Origin: Ruegeria sp. Alg231-54
GTDB lineage: Bacteria > Pseudomonadota > Alphaproteobacteria > Rhodobacterales > Rhodobacteraceae
NCBI RefSeq assembly: GCF_900143525.1
Contig: NZ_FREZ01000002.1
Span: 372,001-436,000 of the forward strand
Direction of reading: 5' to 3'
DNA: 64,000 bases
Every line of letters starts with the position of its first letter. Positions within the stretch are counted from its first letter, which is position 1. Made by a program: the position numbers and the translations under genes. Under the pieces are notes generated by a model. The model worked only from the letters and a program-made list of their open reading frames with translations. It ran no database searches and had not been told where the DNA came from. This document shows, piece by piece, positions 9,146 to 18,770 of this stretch.

Positions 9146-10486
9146 ATGCGCCTCAGCCGTTACTTTCTGCCCGTTCTCAAGGAAAACCCCTCCGAGGCCC
9201 AGATCGTCAGCCACCGGCTGATGCTGCGCGCCGGGATGATCAAGCAAGCTGCTGCCGGAATTTATTCCTGGCTGCCGCTGGGTTTCAAAGTGCTGCGTAA
9301 GCTGGAAAACATCATCCACGAAGAGCAGGCGCGCGCTGGCCATATCGCGATCCAGATGCCCATCATCCAATCGGCGGACCTGTGGCGCGAATCCGGGCGC
9401 TATGATGATTACGGTCAGGAAATGCTGCGCATGAAAGACCGGCATGACCGGGATATGCTGTTTACACCGACTGCCGAAGAACTGATCACCGATATCTTTC
9501 GTGGTCATGTGAGCAGCTACAAAGACCTGCCGCTGACGCTGTACCAAATCCAGTGGAAGTTCCGCGATGAGATCCGCCCTCGTTTTGGTGTGATGCGCGG
9601 ACGCGAGTTCTATATGAAGGACGGTTACAATTTTGACCTGACCAAAGAGGACTCGCTGCACGCCTATAACCGCCATCTGGTCACCTATCTGCGCACCTAT
9701 GAGCGCATGGGCCTGCAAGCCATCCCGATGCGCGCCGATTCCGGCCCCATCGGTGGCGACAACACGCACGAGTTCCTCGTTCTGGCCGATACCGGTGAAT
9801 CCGAGGTGTTCTATGACACTGCAGTCACCGATCTGACCTTTGGTGATCGTCAGATCGACTATGACAGCCGCGAGCAGTGTCAGGCCATTCTCGAGGAGTT
9901 CACCTCGAAATACGCCCGCACCGATGAGACCCATGACGAGGCGCTGTTCAACCAAGTCCCCGAAGAGCGACGCCGCTTGGCGCGCGGGATCGAGGTTGGC
10001 CAGATCTTCTACTTCGGCACCAAGTACTCCGAAGCCATGGGTGCAACTGTACAAGGCCCCGATGGCAAACCCGTTCCTGTTCATATGGGCAGCCACGGTA
10101 TCGGCGTCAGCCGCCTGATCGGAGCGATCATCGAGGCCAGCCATGACGATAAGGGCATCATCTGGCCCGAAGGCGTGACACCGTTCCATTGCGGTATCGT
10201 CAACCTGAAACAGGGTGATGATGAGGCCGACGCCGCCTGTAACAAGATCTACGGCGCGCTGACTGCGCTGGGCCTCGACCCGTTGTATGATGACCGTAAG
10301 GAACGGGCAGGGGGCAAGTTCGCCACCATGGACCTGATCGGTCTGCCCTGGCGCATCACCGTTGGCCCGCGCGGTCTGAAAAACGGAGTGGTTGAATTGA
10401 CCTGTCGCCGTACCGGTGAAAGCGAGGAGATGTCCCCCGAAGCCGCCGTTACCAAGATCGCCGAGATCTATGAGCGCATCGCCTGA
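9146..10486 (+). CDS. proS: Proline--tRNA ligase
   Basis: 446 residues; charges tRNA-Pro with proline in the cytoplasm. Class II motifs are visible: motif 1 region [16 protein letters not shown], motif 2 region [28 protein letters not shown] and motif 3 [13 protein letters not shown], followed by the anticodon-binding domain. It lacks the editing insertion, the short form found throughout alphaproteobacteria. Start ATG 9146 (MRLSRYF) is preferred over an upstream in-frame TTG. The 3' end overlaps the next gene by 17 bp. Confidence 0.97.
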   Translation: MRLSRYFLPVLKENPSEAQIVSHRLMLRAGMIKQAAAGIYSWLPLGFKVLRKLENIIHEEQARAGHIAIQMPIIQSADLWRESGRYDDYGQEMLRMKDRHDRDMLFTPTAEELITDIFRGHVSSYKDLPLTLYQIQWKFRDEIRPRFGVMRGREFYMKDGYNFDLTKEDSLHAYNRHLVTYLRTYERMGLQAIPMRADSGPIGGDNTHEFLVLADTGESEVFYDTAVTDLTFGDRQIDYDSREQCQAILEEFTSKYARTDETHDEALFNQVPEERRRLARGIEVGQIFYFGTKYSEAMGATVQGPDGKPVPVHMGSHGIGVSRLIGAIIEASHDDKGIIWPEGVTPFHCGIVNLKQGDDEADAACNKIYGALTALGLDPLYDDRKERAGGKFATMDLIGLPWRITVGPRGLKNGVVELTCRRTGESEEMSPEAAVTKIAEIYERIA

Positions 10487-11363
10487 TACCCCAGACGCGC
10501 CGCTGATCTCGGTCATCACCGCGACCTATGACCTGCTGTCGCAAGGGCGACAGGACAGTTTTCGCGAGGTGATCGAGTGCATGGAGCGTCAGAATTGCGA
10601 CCGGGCTGAGCATATCATTCAGGATGGGGCGTCGAGTGATGGTACAGTTGAATTTCAGCAAGAATTGACCGCGGATGCGCCCCGTACCCGATTGATCAGT
10701 GAACCGGATGCCGGTTTGTATGACGCGATGAACAAGGGTGCGCAGGCAGCGCGTGGGGAATATCTGTTGTTCCTTAACTCGGATGACTCGCTGGCGTCCG
10801 ACGACATTTTGAACATTGTCGCTGATCGGCTCGTGTCGACACAGCCGGATTTCCTGTTCGGCTCGACCCTGCGCCGGATCGAGGATGGATCAGAAAGCCG
10901 AGAGAAACGGATGTCGCTGACAGCGATTCTGCAGCGGATGCCGTTCTGCCATAACTCGGTGTTGCTGAAGCGGGATGTGTTTTTGTCGCTGGGCGGACAT
11001 GACACTCAGTTTAGCGTCGCGGCCGATTACGATCTGATGTTGCGCCTTTTGACCAAAGGGTATCAGGGTGCCCGCATCGAAGATCCGATATCCATGTTCT
11101 GGGGCAGGGGCGCCACGAGCGACGATGCCGCAACAGCGGAAGACTACGCCCGTGTCTGGATGAATTACTACGGCGGGTACAGGTCGGCCGATGGCCTGAC
11201 ACAGTCCGATTTCGTTCGGTATTACCTAAGCGGTCACATGCCCGCGGCGCTGATCCTTGAGCGCTTGTTAAAGCCCGGAACGTCGGATGCCATCAAAGCC
11301 GCCGCGCGCCACAGTCTGTGGAAGACGACGCGCCGATCTGCTCAGTTCTGGCGCAGCTTTTAG
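10470..11363 (+). CDS. Glycosyltransferase family 2
   Basis: 297 residues with a GT-A fold. The N-terminal [10 protein letters not shown] strand, [12 protein letters not shown] (the usual DGSxDGT site) and the metal/nucleotide-sugar motif [11 protein letters not shown] are clear, and the C-terminal portion has the [11 protein letters not shown] signature common to these enzymes. It would transfer a sugar to a surface or storage glycan. ATG 10470 lies inside the end of proS (17-bp overlap), so translation is coupled to proS; this is a neighbour effect rather than an evident functional tie. Confidence 0.88.
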   Translation: MSASPDTPDAPLISVITATYDLLSQGRQDSFREVIECMERQNCDRAEHIIQDGASSDGTVEFQQELTADAPRTRLISEPDAGLYDAMNKGAQAARGEYLLFLNSDDSLASDDILNIVADRLVSTQPDFLFGSTLRRIEDGSESREKRMSLTAILQRMPFCHNSVLLKRDVFLSLGGHDTQFSVAADYDLMLRLLTKGYQGARIEDPISMFWGRGATSDDAATAEDYARVWMNYYGGYRSADGLTQSDFVRYYLSGHMPAALILERLLKPGTSDAIKAAARHSLWKTTRRSAQFWRSF

Positions 11364-11368
11364 GCGCG

Positions 11369-11719
11369 TCAGGCTGTCGGTCGGGCAGTCAGAACATCTC
11401 CGTCAGCCTCATGGCCCCGTGCCACGACGATCGGACGGCCCAGTTGTCGCACCAGATCCCTGAATTCAAGGCCCAGGAAACGCAGGCCGCAAACCCGGTC
11501 TCCAGTGGTTTGATCGGTAAGGCACATCCGACCATCCCGGAACGCCAGACAATATCCCTTGTCGTTCAGGATGTCGGTCAGACCGGCCCAGCTTGCCGCG
11601 CTGGCAAAGATCGGAAGGATGGTTGCGCGCAGAAGAACTGCGGATTCACAATCCAATTCTGTTGATTTTTGTCGGACCGAAAATGCGTCCGGTTGTTCAG
11701 TTTCAATTCGAATACTCAT
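11369..11719 (-). CDS. Hypothetical protein
   Basis: 116 residues from ATG 11719 (MSIRIETEQP), preceded by a G-rich ribosome site GCGGGGG; the frame stays open further upstream but without a better start. No domain recognised. It has no signal peptide or membrane segment, and contains a regular mixed beta pattern (GYCLAFRDGRMCLTD, LRFLGLEFRDLVRQLG). It converges on the glycosyltransferase gene with a 5-bp gap. Coding likelihood rests on length, codon pattern and start context only. Confidence 0.55.
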   Translation of the reverse strand: MSIRIETEQPDAFSVRQKSTELDCESAVLLRATILPIFASAASWAGLTDILNDKGYCLAFRDGRMCLTDQTTGDRVCGLRFLGLEFRDLVRQLGRPIVVARGHEADGDVLTARPTA

Positions 11720-12056
11720 GAGCGACCCCCGCTCTGTAAAATGAATTCCCCCATAGTCAGGGTGACAAAGTTTCCAAAAATAAGCAAAACGCGAAATAAA
11801 ATTGCGCCAAAAATGTTGCATTTTGAGGTCAGTTTGCCTCGCTATGCTCACATTAACTTCATACCTGAAACAATACCGGGCTGTCTGTGAAGAGCGTCAC
11901 AACCGGTGGTATATTTTAGCAGAGGATGATCTCCTTAAGTTCGAGTGACCGTTTGACCGGTGGCGTTGTTGATTCGCAATTTCGGGGCTCTGAGAGCGAA
12001 TTTGACCGCGCCGAAATTACTGATAAACCGAGCAAAACGATGAAAGGGCCCGCGCT
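11720..12056. promoter_or_regulatory. AT-rich divergent intergenic region with CRP-like site
   Basis: 337 bp without a protein gene, noticeably more AT-rich than its surroundings. It should hold promoters for the hypothetical gene at left and the DUF6492 gene at right. A perfect CRP-type palindrome TGTGA-N6-TCACA lies at 11886-11901 and a candidate -10 box TATATT at 11910-11915, so the site would overlap the -35 position of a rightward promoter. A seven-codon ORF (ATG 12040, TGA 12061-12063) overlaps the GTG start of the next gene. Confidence 0.45.
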
Positions 12057-13043
12057 GTGCTGAGTTTCGCAACCGTCGTGTATTCTAGGGACTTTCCCCT
12101 GCTTGAACTTCAGGCGCTGTCTTTTGCCCGTTTTGTCGATCCGGACATGGTTTCGTCGATTCACGTGATCATGAATGACTGCGATGAAGATACGCTCAGG
12201 GCAAAAATCGAACCCCTTTTGGCTTCATACGGCCCACTGCGATCCAAGGTTCAGGTCCTGGGCGGCGATGACCTGTTGTTGCAGTCCGGCCAGTACGCGC
12301 GGCGATCCTTGCCGGATCGGATCCTGATCGAAAACCGGTTTCGTATTCCCGGCATTCGCAGGCAGGGATGGCGCGGGTCCAACGGGTATCGCAGTCAGCA
12401 AGTTCTGAAGCTGGGTGCCGCGCGCGTTGCGGCGTCCGAGAACATGGTGATCCTGGACACCAAGAACGTCTTTCTGCGTAGCTTTGACCCGACTGAGTTC
12501 TTTGCTGACAACGGTGCGGCGCGGATCGCTTTCATCGACGTCCAAAGCGATTACCACCGCAATTGGCTGGTCGAGAGCCTTGATGCACTGGGCGCGTCAG
12601 GTACCGACCTCAACGGGTTAAGGACCACGACATTTGCGACCCCTTTCGCGATGCGCCGATCCTTGGCCTTGGCGCTGCTGGATGAGATCAACGATCGGTA
12701 TGGCTCGGTGCAGGCGTTGTTTGGATCGCGCAGGCGGCCGTCCGAGTTCATGCTGCTGAATGCGTTCTGCCTCAAATCGCCCGACGGCTACGCGCCGTGG
12801 TTCGAGGATCACGCGCAATACAATATCGGGCTCTGGCCGACCTATTCGCCCGAGGAAATGGCATCGCAGCTGGCGATGCTGGATGATCCCGCTGCATTGA
12901 CGCTGGGCCTGCATAACCGCGCCTTGTCGCTGTTGCCCGGTGATCTGCGGGATCGTGTGTTTTCCGAGTTGGAAATCAGGGGCATTTGTGCCCGGCCACG
13001 CGCCGAAGAGGTGCTAAACCGCGCGGCGACACTGACCGGCTGA
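12057..13043 (+). CDS. DUF6492 family protein, putative glycosyltransferase
   Basis: 328 residues starting at GTG 12057. The protein has the features of the DUF6492 group: an N-terminal strand SFATVVYSRDFPLLELQALS, a central MVILDTKNVFLRSF that occupies the place of the Asp-x-Asp metal motif of GT-A enzymes, and PSEFMLLNAFCL in the acceptor region. It probably modifies a surface glycan, in keeping with the GT2 gene nearby. No signal peptide. Its translation may be affected by a 7-codon ORF that ends just inside the start. Biochemical role unproven. Confidence 0.7.
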   Translation: MLSFATVVYSRDFPLLELQALSFARFVDPDMVSSIHVIMNDCDEDTLRAKIEPLLASYGPLRSKVQVLGGDDLLLQSGQYARRSLPDRILIENRFRIPGIRRQGWRGSNGYRSQQVLKLGAARVAASENMVILDTKNVFLRSFDPTEFFADNGAARIAFIDVQSDYHRNWLVESLDALGASGTDLNGLRTTTFATPFAMRRSLALALLDEINDRYGSVQALFGSRRRPSEFMLLNAFCLKSPDGYAPWFEDHAQYNIGLWPTYSPEEMASQLAMLDDPAALTLGLHNRALSLLPGDLRDRVFSELEIRGICARPRAEEVLNRAATLTG

Positions 13044-13107
13044 CAACCGGCTTGACCATCCGGTGAAATGCCGAAAGGGTCGCGACAACAAAACATCCGG
13101 AGCAGGC

Positions 13108-14403
13108 ATGGCCAGAACACCCCCGCCCTTTGCCCCATTTGAGTGGAAAATCGCCTGGCGTTACTTGCGTGCGCGCCGCGCCGAAGGTGGCGTGAGCGTC
13201 ATGACGTGGATTTCCCTGATCGGGATCACGCTGGCCGTCTTTGCCCTGATTGCCACTCTGGCCGTCCGTTCTGGATTTCGGTCCGAATTCGTCGGCACGA
13301 TACTGGGCGCAAACGCCCATGTGACTGTGTACTCCGCCGGAGAGTTTGATGCGCAAGGGCGCGTTGACCGAACGATCGCGGAATATGAAGAGATGACCAG
13401 CCGGATCGCGCAGGTTCCGGGTGTGGAACGCGCGGCCCCGCTGGTTAAAGGGCAGGTCCTGATTACCAATCGCGACCGCAGCAGCGGAGTCGAGGTTTTT
13501 GGTATCCGCCCCGACGACTTGCACGATCTGCCCGGCGTCGCGCAAAGCGAACAGGCCGTCGGTGATCTGACCCAATTTCAGGACGGTGAGGATGTGATTG
13601 CCATCGGGTCTGGTGTGGCGCGCAGCATTGGGGCGACGGTCGGGGACACCGTCAAACTGACCTCACCCAATGGGGTGAAAACCGCCTTTGGGACGTCTCC
13701 ACGCGTGAACGCTTATCAGGTGGTTTATGTGTTCTCGGCCGGGCGGTATGACATCGACCGCACCCGCGTCTACATGCCGTTCACGCAAGCTCAGAGCTTT
13801 TTCAACCGCGACGGTGTGGCCGACGAGATCGAAGTGATGGTCGAACGCCCCGAAGAGATGACCCCGGTTCTGATCCCCATCCTCGAGGCGGCAGGCGGGC
13901 GCAGTCAAATCTGGACGTGGCAGGATGCTTCGGGCGGATTTCTGCGTGCGCTTGAGGTTGAGGACAACGTGATGTTCATCATCCTGTCGATCCTCGTCTT
14001 GATCGCGGCGATGAACATCGTGTCGGGCCTGATCATGCTGGTGAAGAACAAGGGGCGCGATATAGGTATCCTGCGCACCATTGGCCTGAGCGAGGGGTCG
14101 ATCCTGCGGGTCTTTTTCATCTGCGGTGCGTTCACAGGCATCATCGGCACCGTTATGGGAGTGATCCTCGGCTGCCTGTTTGCCATCTATATCGACCCGA
14201 TATTCTCATTCGTGAACTACGTCATGGGCGGCGGCGTCTGGGATCCGTCCATTCGCGGCATCTATTCCTTACCCGCCGAATTGCACCTTTCAGATGTTCT
14301 CAAGGCAATTGGGCTGTCGTTGGGGCTGTCGTTCATTGTCACCTATTTCCCGGCCCGCCGCGCGGCGCGGCTGAACCCGGTTGAGGCGCTGCGCTATGAA
14401 TGA
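13108..14403 (+). CDS. lolC: Lipoprotein-releasing ABC transporter permease LolC/LolE
   Basis: 431 residues with the MacB/FtsX layout: one N-terminal membrane helix ([20 protein letters not shown]), a large periplasmic domain, then three helices ([20 protein letters not shown] and two more) and a C-terminal [17 protein letters not shown] tail typical of the family. With LolD it extracts mature lipoproteins from the inner membrane and passes them to LolA. As in most alphaproteobacteria only one permease gene is present, so it may form a homodimer. Start ATG 13108 (MARTPPP). It overlaps lolD by 8 bp. Confidence 0.92.
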   Translation: MARTPPPFAPFEWKIAWRYLRARRAEGGVSVMTWISLIGITLAVFALIATLAVRSGFRSEFVGTILGANAHVTVYSAGEFDAQGRVDRTIAEYEEMTSRIAQVPGVERAAPLVKGQVLITNRDRSSGVEVFGIRPDDLHDLPGVAQSEQAVGDLTQFQDGEDVIAIGSGVARSIGATVGDTVKLTSPNGVKTAFGTSPRVNAYQVVYVFSAGRYDIDRTRVYMPFTQAQSFFNRDGVADEIEVMVERPEEMTPVLIPILEAAGGRSQIWTWQDASGGFLRALEVEDNVMFIILSILVLIAAMNIVSGLIMLVKNKGRDIGILRTIGLSEGSILRVFFICGAFTGIIGTVMGVILGCLFAIYIDPIFSFVNYVMGGGVWDPSIRGIYSLPAELHLSDVLKAIGLSLGLSFIVTYFPARRAARLNPVEALRYE

Positions 14404-15082
14404 TCTGACGATGCGGCTGAACGGTTTGACCAAGACCTACCTCAAGGGCACTCCAGGTGAGGTGCAGGTGTTGCGTGGGGTCGATCTGGAATTGCGCGCA
14501 GGTGAGGCTGTGGCTTTGGTCGCGCCATCCGGGGCAGGCAAATCGACACTGTTGCACATTGCCGGACTGCTGGACAAACCGGATGAGGGGACCGTAGAAA
14601 TCGCGGGCCAGAATGTAGCGGGCAGGGGGGATCGAACCCGTACCGCACTAAGGCGGCAGGACGTTGGGTTCGTGTACCAGTTCCATCATTTGTTGCCCGA
14701 GTTTACCGCGCTGGAAAACATCACCCTGCCGCAACTGGCTAACGGTGTATCCGAGAAGGCTGCACAGGACAGGTCGATGGCCTTGCTCGACCGCGTTGGA
14801 GTGGCGGCACGTGCCAATCACCGCCCCGCCGCCCTGTCAGGGGGCGAGCAGCAACGTGTTGCGTTTTGCCGGGCCTTGGCGAACAAGCCACGCGTTTTGC
14901 TGGCGGATGAACCGACCGGTAACCTAGATCCCGAAACCTCGGATCAGGTATTTGGCGCTTTGATGTCGCTGGTCCGGGATGAAGGGCTTTCAGCGTTGAT
15001 TGCCACGCATAACATGGATCTGGCCGCGCGGATGGACCGTAAGCTGAGACTGGAGGCAGGTGTTCTTAAGCCAGTTGAGTGA
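14396..15082 (+). CDS. lolD: Lipoprotein-releasing ABC transporter ATP-binding protein LolD
   Basis: 228 residues. Walker [14 protein letters not shown]-loop [16 protein letters not shown], signature [15 protein letters not shown], Walker [13 protein letters not shown] and the switch His in [12 protein letters not shown] are all present. It powers lipoprotein release together with the adjacent permease, and its start lies 8 bp inside that gene. The 3' end overlaps the convergent exporter gene by 17 bp. Confidence 0.95.
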   Translation: MNDLTMRLNGLTKTYLKGTPGEVQVLRGVDLELRAGEAVALVAPSGAGKSTLLHIAGLLDKPDEGTVEIAGQNVAGRGDRTRTALRRQDVGFVYQFHHLLPEFTALENITLPQLANGVSEKAAQDRSMALLDRVGVAARANHRPAALSGGEQQRVAFCRALANKPRVLLADEPTGNLDPETSDQVFGALMSLVRDEGLSALIATHNMDLAARMDRKLRLEAGVLKPVE

Positions 15083-15503
15083 TGGCGACACCGGCCGCCA
15101 TCACGGCTATGCCCCCGGCCCGTATCCATGTCAGCGGCGTGACCTGAGCACCAAACAGGCCAAAATGATCGATGGCCGCCGTGCTGATCAGCTGTCCCAG
15201 CAGAACAAAGAACACTGCGTTGCCGACTCCGAAATGGGGGGCGACATGCGTGATCGACAGAACATAAAACGCAATCAATACACCGGCCAGCAACAAGTGT
15301 TTCGGGGCTTGGGCCACCTTGGATAGCGCTTCCATTCCTGGGAACAGCAGCATGACCAGGGCAGACGCCACGAACGCGATGGCAAACAGGACTACGCCGG
15401 CGGTTGTCGGGGACCCGATCAGCTTGCCCAGTGCGGCATTCAAAGCCGCCAGAATCGGAACGCCGATCCCGGCCGCCAGCATAATGGCTGCGTATTGTGT
15501 CAT
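15066..15503 (-). CDS. DMT superfamily transporter, YdcZ/DUF606 type
   Basis: 145 residues with five predicted membrane helices, for example [19 protein letters not shown] and [18 protein letters not shown]. This is the single-domain YdcZ-like form of the drug/metabolite transporter superfamily, expected to work as a dimer. Substrate unknown. Its last 17 bp overlap the end of lolD on the opposite strand. Confidence 0.8.
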   Translation of the reverse strand: MTQYAAIMLAAGIGVPILAALNAALGKLIGSPTTAGVVLFAIAFVASALVMLLFPGMEALSKVAQAPKHLLLAGVLIAFYVLSITHVAPHFGVGNAVFFVLLGQLISTAAIDHFGLFGAQVTPLTWIRAGGIAVMAAGVAITQLA

Positions 15504-15595
15504 TGCCCGTATCCTCCCGCTTCGTTGATCTGGATCATTGCGCCAAGCCGCCCGGCGGGCAAGCCTGCAAATGTCAGTCGTGACAGGAGGATGCG

Positions 15596-15994
15596 ATGAT
15601 CAGACCGATGTTCGGGGCAGTTTGTTTAGGTGTGGCTACGCTTTCGTCTCATGCCATGGCACAGAACGTTGAAACCGGCGCTGAGCTCTATCAGCACTAT
15701 TGCGCAACATGTCATGGGATTGATGCGACGGGGCATGGGCCAATGGCCGGTGTGTTGGTGATACAGCCGACTGATCTGACACAGCTGGCATCCGGGGATG
15801 GCGTGTTCCCTACAGCCCGTGTTGTGGCGCGTATCGACGGGCGTGATCCCTTGGTCAGTCATGGCAGCCCGATGCCGGTTTATGGCCCGTATTTCGAGGG
15901 GCAGGATACCACGATGAAAACCCCAGACGGTCAGCCGATCCTGACCAGTCAGCCGATTGTGGATCTGGTGGCTTATCTGGAGACGCTGCAATAA
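15596..15994 (+). CDS. Class I cytochrome c
   Basis: 132 residues. A signal peptide ends near SHAMAQ, the haem attachment site is CATCHG (Cys-x-x-Cys-His, about residues 37-41), and a downstream GSPMPVYG probably supplies the axial Met. It is a small periplasmic electron carrier of the type used with respiratory or dehydrogenase complexes; its partner is not encoded nearby. A strong ribosome site AGGAGG lies at 15585-15590, five bases before ATG 15596. Confidence 0.88.
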   Translation: MIRPMFGAVCLGVATLSSHAMAQNVETGAELYQHYCATCHGIDATGHGPMAGVLVIQPTDLTQLASGDGVFPTARVVARIDGRDPLVSHGSPMPVYGPYFEGQDTTMKTPDGQPILTSQPIVDLVAYLETLQ

Positions 15995-15997
15995 GGC

Positions 15998-16690
15998 TTA
16001 ACCTTCGCGGCAAATCCCTTCGACCTTCGCTCCGCTCCACGGAATGACAACGGCACGCTCGCGCTGCGCGCCGGGCAGCGGTGACAAGTCGAAATGCGCG
16101 CCCAACATGTCATGCAAGCGCTGGGTCCGCGGCGCGGTAGGGTCCAACGCCCTGCAGCAGACGTATTCCTCGACGATCGCCCCCTGTTGTTCGAATCCAT
16201 AGGACAGGAAATCAGGCGATGTCTGCAGGTCGAACAAGTAAGGGTCCTTGCTTCCGCCATGTTCGGCGGCGGCACGCAGGGGGTGATAACCGGTGGACCG
16301 GCGGTTCTGCCATTGCCAGACGTGGGTCAGTTCGTGTGCAAGCAACATCCCGGCAATCAGGTCCATCTGTTCCGGGAAATCGGACATATAGTCCTCAAGG
16401 TACCAGTCCTTGTTAAAATAGACCTTATTGAACAACGCAACAGCGGCGGGTTTCGCGGTTACGACCCCTTCTTCGGTTGGTGGCAGGATACGTTCCCGAC
16501 AGGCCAGGCGCGGCCGGTCTTTGCGGTAAAACGTGATCGGCGTTACCGGCGCACCTTCGACAAGTCGCACGCGATCCAAATCCAGCGTGTCGCCTTGAAC
16601 GGCACTTGCAAATGCGCGTTCCTGATCCGTCAAAGGGCGACCACAGGCAGCAAGCAAAATTAATAGCGTCATCAAAATACGAAAAGCCAT
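15998..16690 (-). CDS. Putative lipoprotein with HExxH zinc motif
   Basis: 230 residues from ATG 16690. The N terminus MAFRILMTLLILLAAC is a lipoprotein signal with LAAC lipobox, so Cys16 would be lipidated. The segment LLAHELTHVWQWQ contains HELTH, a metallopeptidase-like HExxH motif, and a downstream Glu in IVEEYVCC could be the third ligand. Proteins of this kind are annotated as DUF4157-like or hypothetical; peptidase activity is plausible but unproven. Convergent with the cytochrome c gene (3-bp gap). Confidence 0.7.
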   Translation of the reverse strand: MAFRILMTLLILLAACGRPLTDQERAFASAVQGDTLDLDRVRLVEGAPVTPITFYRKDRPRLACRERILPPTEEGVVTAKPAAVALFNKVYFNKDWYLEDYMSDFPEQMDLIAGMLLAHELTHVWQWQNRRSTGYHPLRAAAEHGGSKDPYLFDLQTSPDFLSYGFEQQGAIVEEYVCCRALDPTAPRTQRLHDMLGAHFDLSPLPGAQRERAVVIPWSGAKVEGICREG

Positions 16691-16731
16691 AATCAAAGCC
16701 TAATGCGAAGTGCCCGCGCTGCAACCCGTTT

Positions 16732-17394
16732 TCACAGGCTCATCGCCAAAACCCTGCTGATTTCGGTCAGCGACCGGCCTGATTGATCCATCCATGTATT
16801 AAAAGCCTCTTGCACCGCAGCCATCGCCTTTTTCGATGTTGGGGCCTTATCGACCACCCCTTCGGCAATCAGTCGCGCGGTCACATCTTGCGAGAGGATA
16901 TAGCTGTCGCGCCCTGCAAATCGCATGGCGTATTGGGCCGAAGCCCCGCCCAGACGCGACCCTCGCTTGCCCAGCATCGCCAGCAGCCCGGCAAATTCTT
17001 CCGATGGCCAACCCCCAAGAACCTGACCCGCACCGCCTTCATCACGAAGCTCCAGCAAAAAGGCGGCATTGTCACGAACGGTCGCGATCTTGGTTCCGTT
17101 GCGCACAATGCGGGTATCCTGCAGCAAGGCGTCGAATTTCTCATCATCCATGAAGGCGCAGCGTCCGGCATCGAAACCGTCAAATGCGATTTCAAACCCG
17201 TCCCACTTGTTTTCGATGACCTTCCAGTTGAACCCCGCCTGAAAAATAGTCTTGGTAATAATTGACAGCCAGCGATCTTCCGGCATCTCAGCAAGCTCGG
17301 CCAGGCTTTTGGGTTTGCTCAATTTTTCATTCAACGCATCCGGGCCACCATGGCGATTGGCAGCCATTGCAAAAATTTCATCGAAATGATGCAT
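16732..17394 (-). CDS. DNA-3-methyladenine glycosylase I family protein
   Basis: 220 residues from ATG 17394 (MHHFDEI). The sequence FQAGFNWKVIENKWDGFEIAFDGFD matches the Tag family, which removes 3-methyladenine from DNA as the first step of base excision repair. It is, however, the longer alphaproteobacterial subtype with divergent ends, and the usual cysteine/histidine zinc-binding ends of E. coli Tag are not obvious, so a different alkylated base cannot be excluded. Single gene, transcribed away from the betaine transporter operon. Confidence 0.8.
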   Translation of the reverse strand: MHHFDEIFAMAANRHGGPDALNEKLSKPKSLAELAEMPEDRWLSIITKTIFQAGFNWKVIENKWDGFEIAFDGFDAGRCAFMDDEKFDALLQDTRIVRNGTKIATVRDNAAFLLELRDEGGAGQVLGGWPSEEFAGLLAMLGKRGSRLGGASAQYAMRFAGRDSYILSQDVTARLIAEGVVDKAPTSKKAMAAVQEAFNTWMDQSGRSLTEISRVLAMSL

Positions 17395-17809
17395 CAATCA
17401 TGTCCTCCACCGGTAAAGTTGCCTGTTGAATGCTTCGTTGCAAGGTCTCAAAGAGAGCGAGTTTTTGGACATTTAGCGCGTCTGAGATCAAAAAATGCAG
17501 AAAAATCGAACATCGGGAAAAGAAATACTCGACAAAACAGGGGATTCGGGTTTGTGATTGACTCGTCAATCAAAGACCTGCGCCAGATATTTGTGTTAAG
17601 CAAAAACGCGCGCGATCAGTACAACGCAGCGGGTGGGGACTTGCAGCTTAGTACAAGGCGAAAAATTCCGCCTTTGTTCAAAGTGTTCACTTCCCTTTTG
17701 CGGCTAATATTGTGCATGTTGCGACATGGTTTTGTCGTCTGTCCAACCTTCCGGCGCGCACCTGTGCGCTGAGGTGGACGAAAAACAAAAAAAGACAGGG
17801 AGAATGTCG
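17395..17809. promoter_or_regulatory. proXVW upstream region with BetI-like palindrome
   Basis: 415 bp without a protein gene. It contains a perfect 8-bp inverted repeat, TGATTGACTCGTCAATCA at 17555-17572, close in form to the ATTGA-N-TCAAT operators described for the choline-sensing repressor BetI. A weak candidate promoter for proX is TTCACT (17686-17691) with TATTGT (17708-17713), 16 bp apart. Rightward of that is a ~90-bp leader to the proX start. Confidence 0.45.
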
Positions 17810-18760
17810 ATGAAAAAACTTAGTGTCAGCCTGTTGGCTATGATGGTAGCCGGTTCCGCTTACGCCGCCGATATGGGTGCCGTGGACGAGCCGATCAAAC
17901 TGGCGATCAACGAATGGACCGGTCAGCACGTAACGACCCAAGTGGCAGGCGAGATGCTGAAAGCCGCGGGTTACAACGTCGAATATGTGACCGCTGGTAT
18001 GATGAACCAGTTCCAGGCAATCGCGGATGGCGACATCACTGCGACGCTGGAAATTTGGTCGTCAAACGTCTCGGATGAATACGCCAAGAAAATCGACGAA
18101 GGAACCGTCGTCGAGATCGGCGATCTGGGTCTGGATGCCAAGGAAGGCATCGCCTATCCGGCGCACGTGGCCGATCTGTGCCCGGGTCTGCCGGCATGGG
18201 AAGCGCTGAAGGATTGCGCGCAGGTCTTCGCGACCGCTGAAACTCTGCCCGGTGGCCGTCTGGTCGACTATCCTGCCGATTGGGGTACGCCCGGCGCCGA
18301 CCGTATGACCGGTCTTGAACTGCCGTTCAAAGCTGTGCCTGCCGGTTCCGAAGGCGCTCTGATCGCCGAATTGCGCGCTTCGACCGAGCGCAAGTCGCCG
18401 CTGCTGATCACTTTCTGGCAGCCGCATTGGGCGATGTCGGCCTATGACGTTCAGTTCGTTGAATTGCCTGCCGGTGAAGAAGCCTGCTTTAACGATCCGG
18501 CCTGGGGTCCAAACCCGAACGCCGTGAACGATTGCGATTTCTCGCCCTCGCGCATCTTCAAGGCCAGCTGGAACGGTATGGAAGAGAAATGGCCCGCGGC
18601 CTATGAAATCCTGTCCAACTATCAATTGGCGGTCGAGGACCAGCAGCCGATGATGGGCGCGATCGACGTTGACGGCGGTAAGGTCGAAGAAGTTGTCGCT
18701 GAATGGATGGCTGCGAACGAAGACAAATGGCGTCCGGTTGTTGACGCGGCAACGCAGTGA
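17810..18760 (+). CDS. proX: Glycine betaine/choline ABC transporter substrate-binding protein
   Basis: 316 residues. Start ATG 17810 is favoured over ATG 17804 because the ribosome site GGGAGA abuts the latter. A signal peptide (MKKLSVSLLAMMVAGSAYAA) directs export. The mature protein is an OpuAC-type solute receptor, with IKLAINEWTGQHVTTQ at the start, FQAIADGDITATLEIW, and several Trp residues (WQPHWAMSAYD) of the kind that form the aromatic cage for quaternary ammonium groups. First gene of proXVW; takes up an osmoprotectant or choline. Confidence 0.9.
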   Translation: MKKLSVSLLAMMVAGSAYAADMGAVDEPIKLAINEWTGQHVTTQVAGEMLKAAGYNVEYVTAGMMNQFQAIADGDITATLEIWSSNVSDEYAKKIDEGTVVEIGDLGLDAKEGIAYPAHVADLCPGLPAWEALKDCAQVFATAETLPGGRLVDYPADWGTPGADRMTGLELPFKAVPAGSEGALIAELRASTERKSPLLITFWQPHWAMSAYDVQFVELPAGEEACFNDPAWGPNPNAVNDCDFSPSRIFKASWNGMEEKWPAAYEILSNYQLAVEDQQPMMGAIDVDGGKVEEVVAEWMAANEDKWRPVVDAATQ

Positions 18761-18770
18761 GTTCGCATAA

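Noticed and set aside
9140..10519. A 459-codon open frame on the minus strand across proS
   Set aside because: Shadow of proS; no start context and no recognisable protein.
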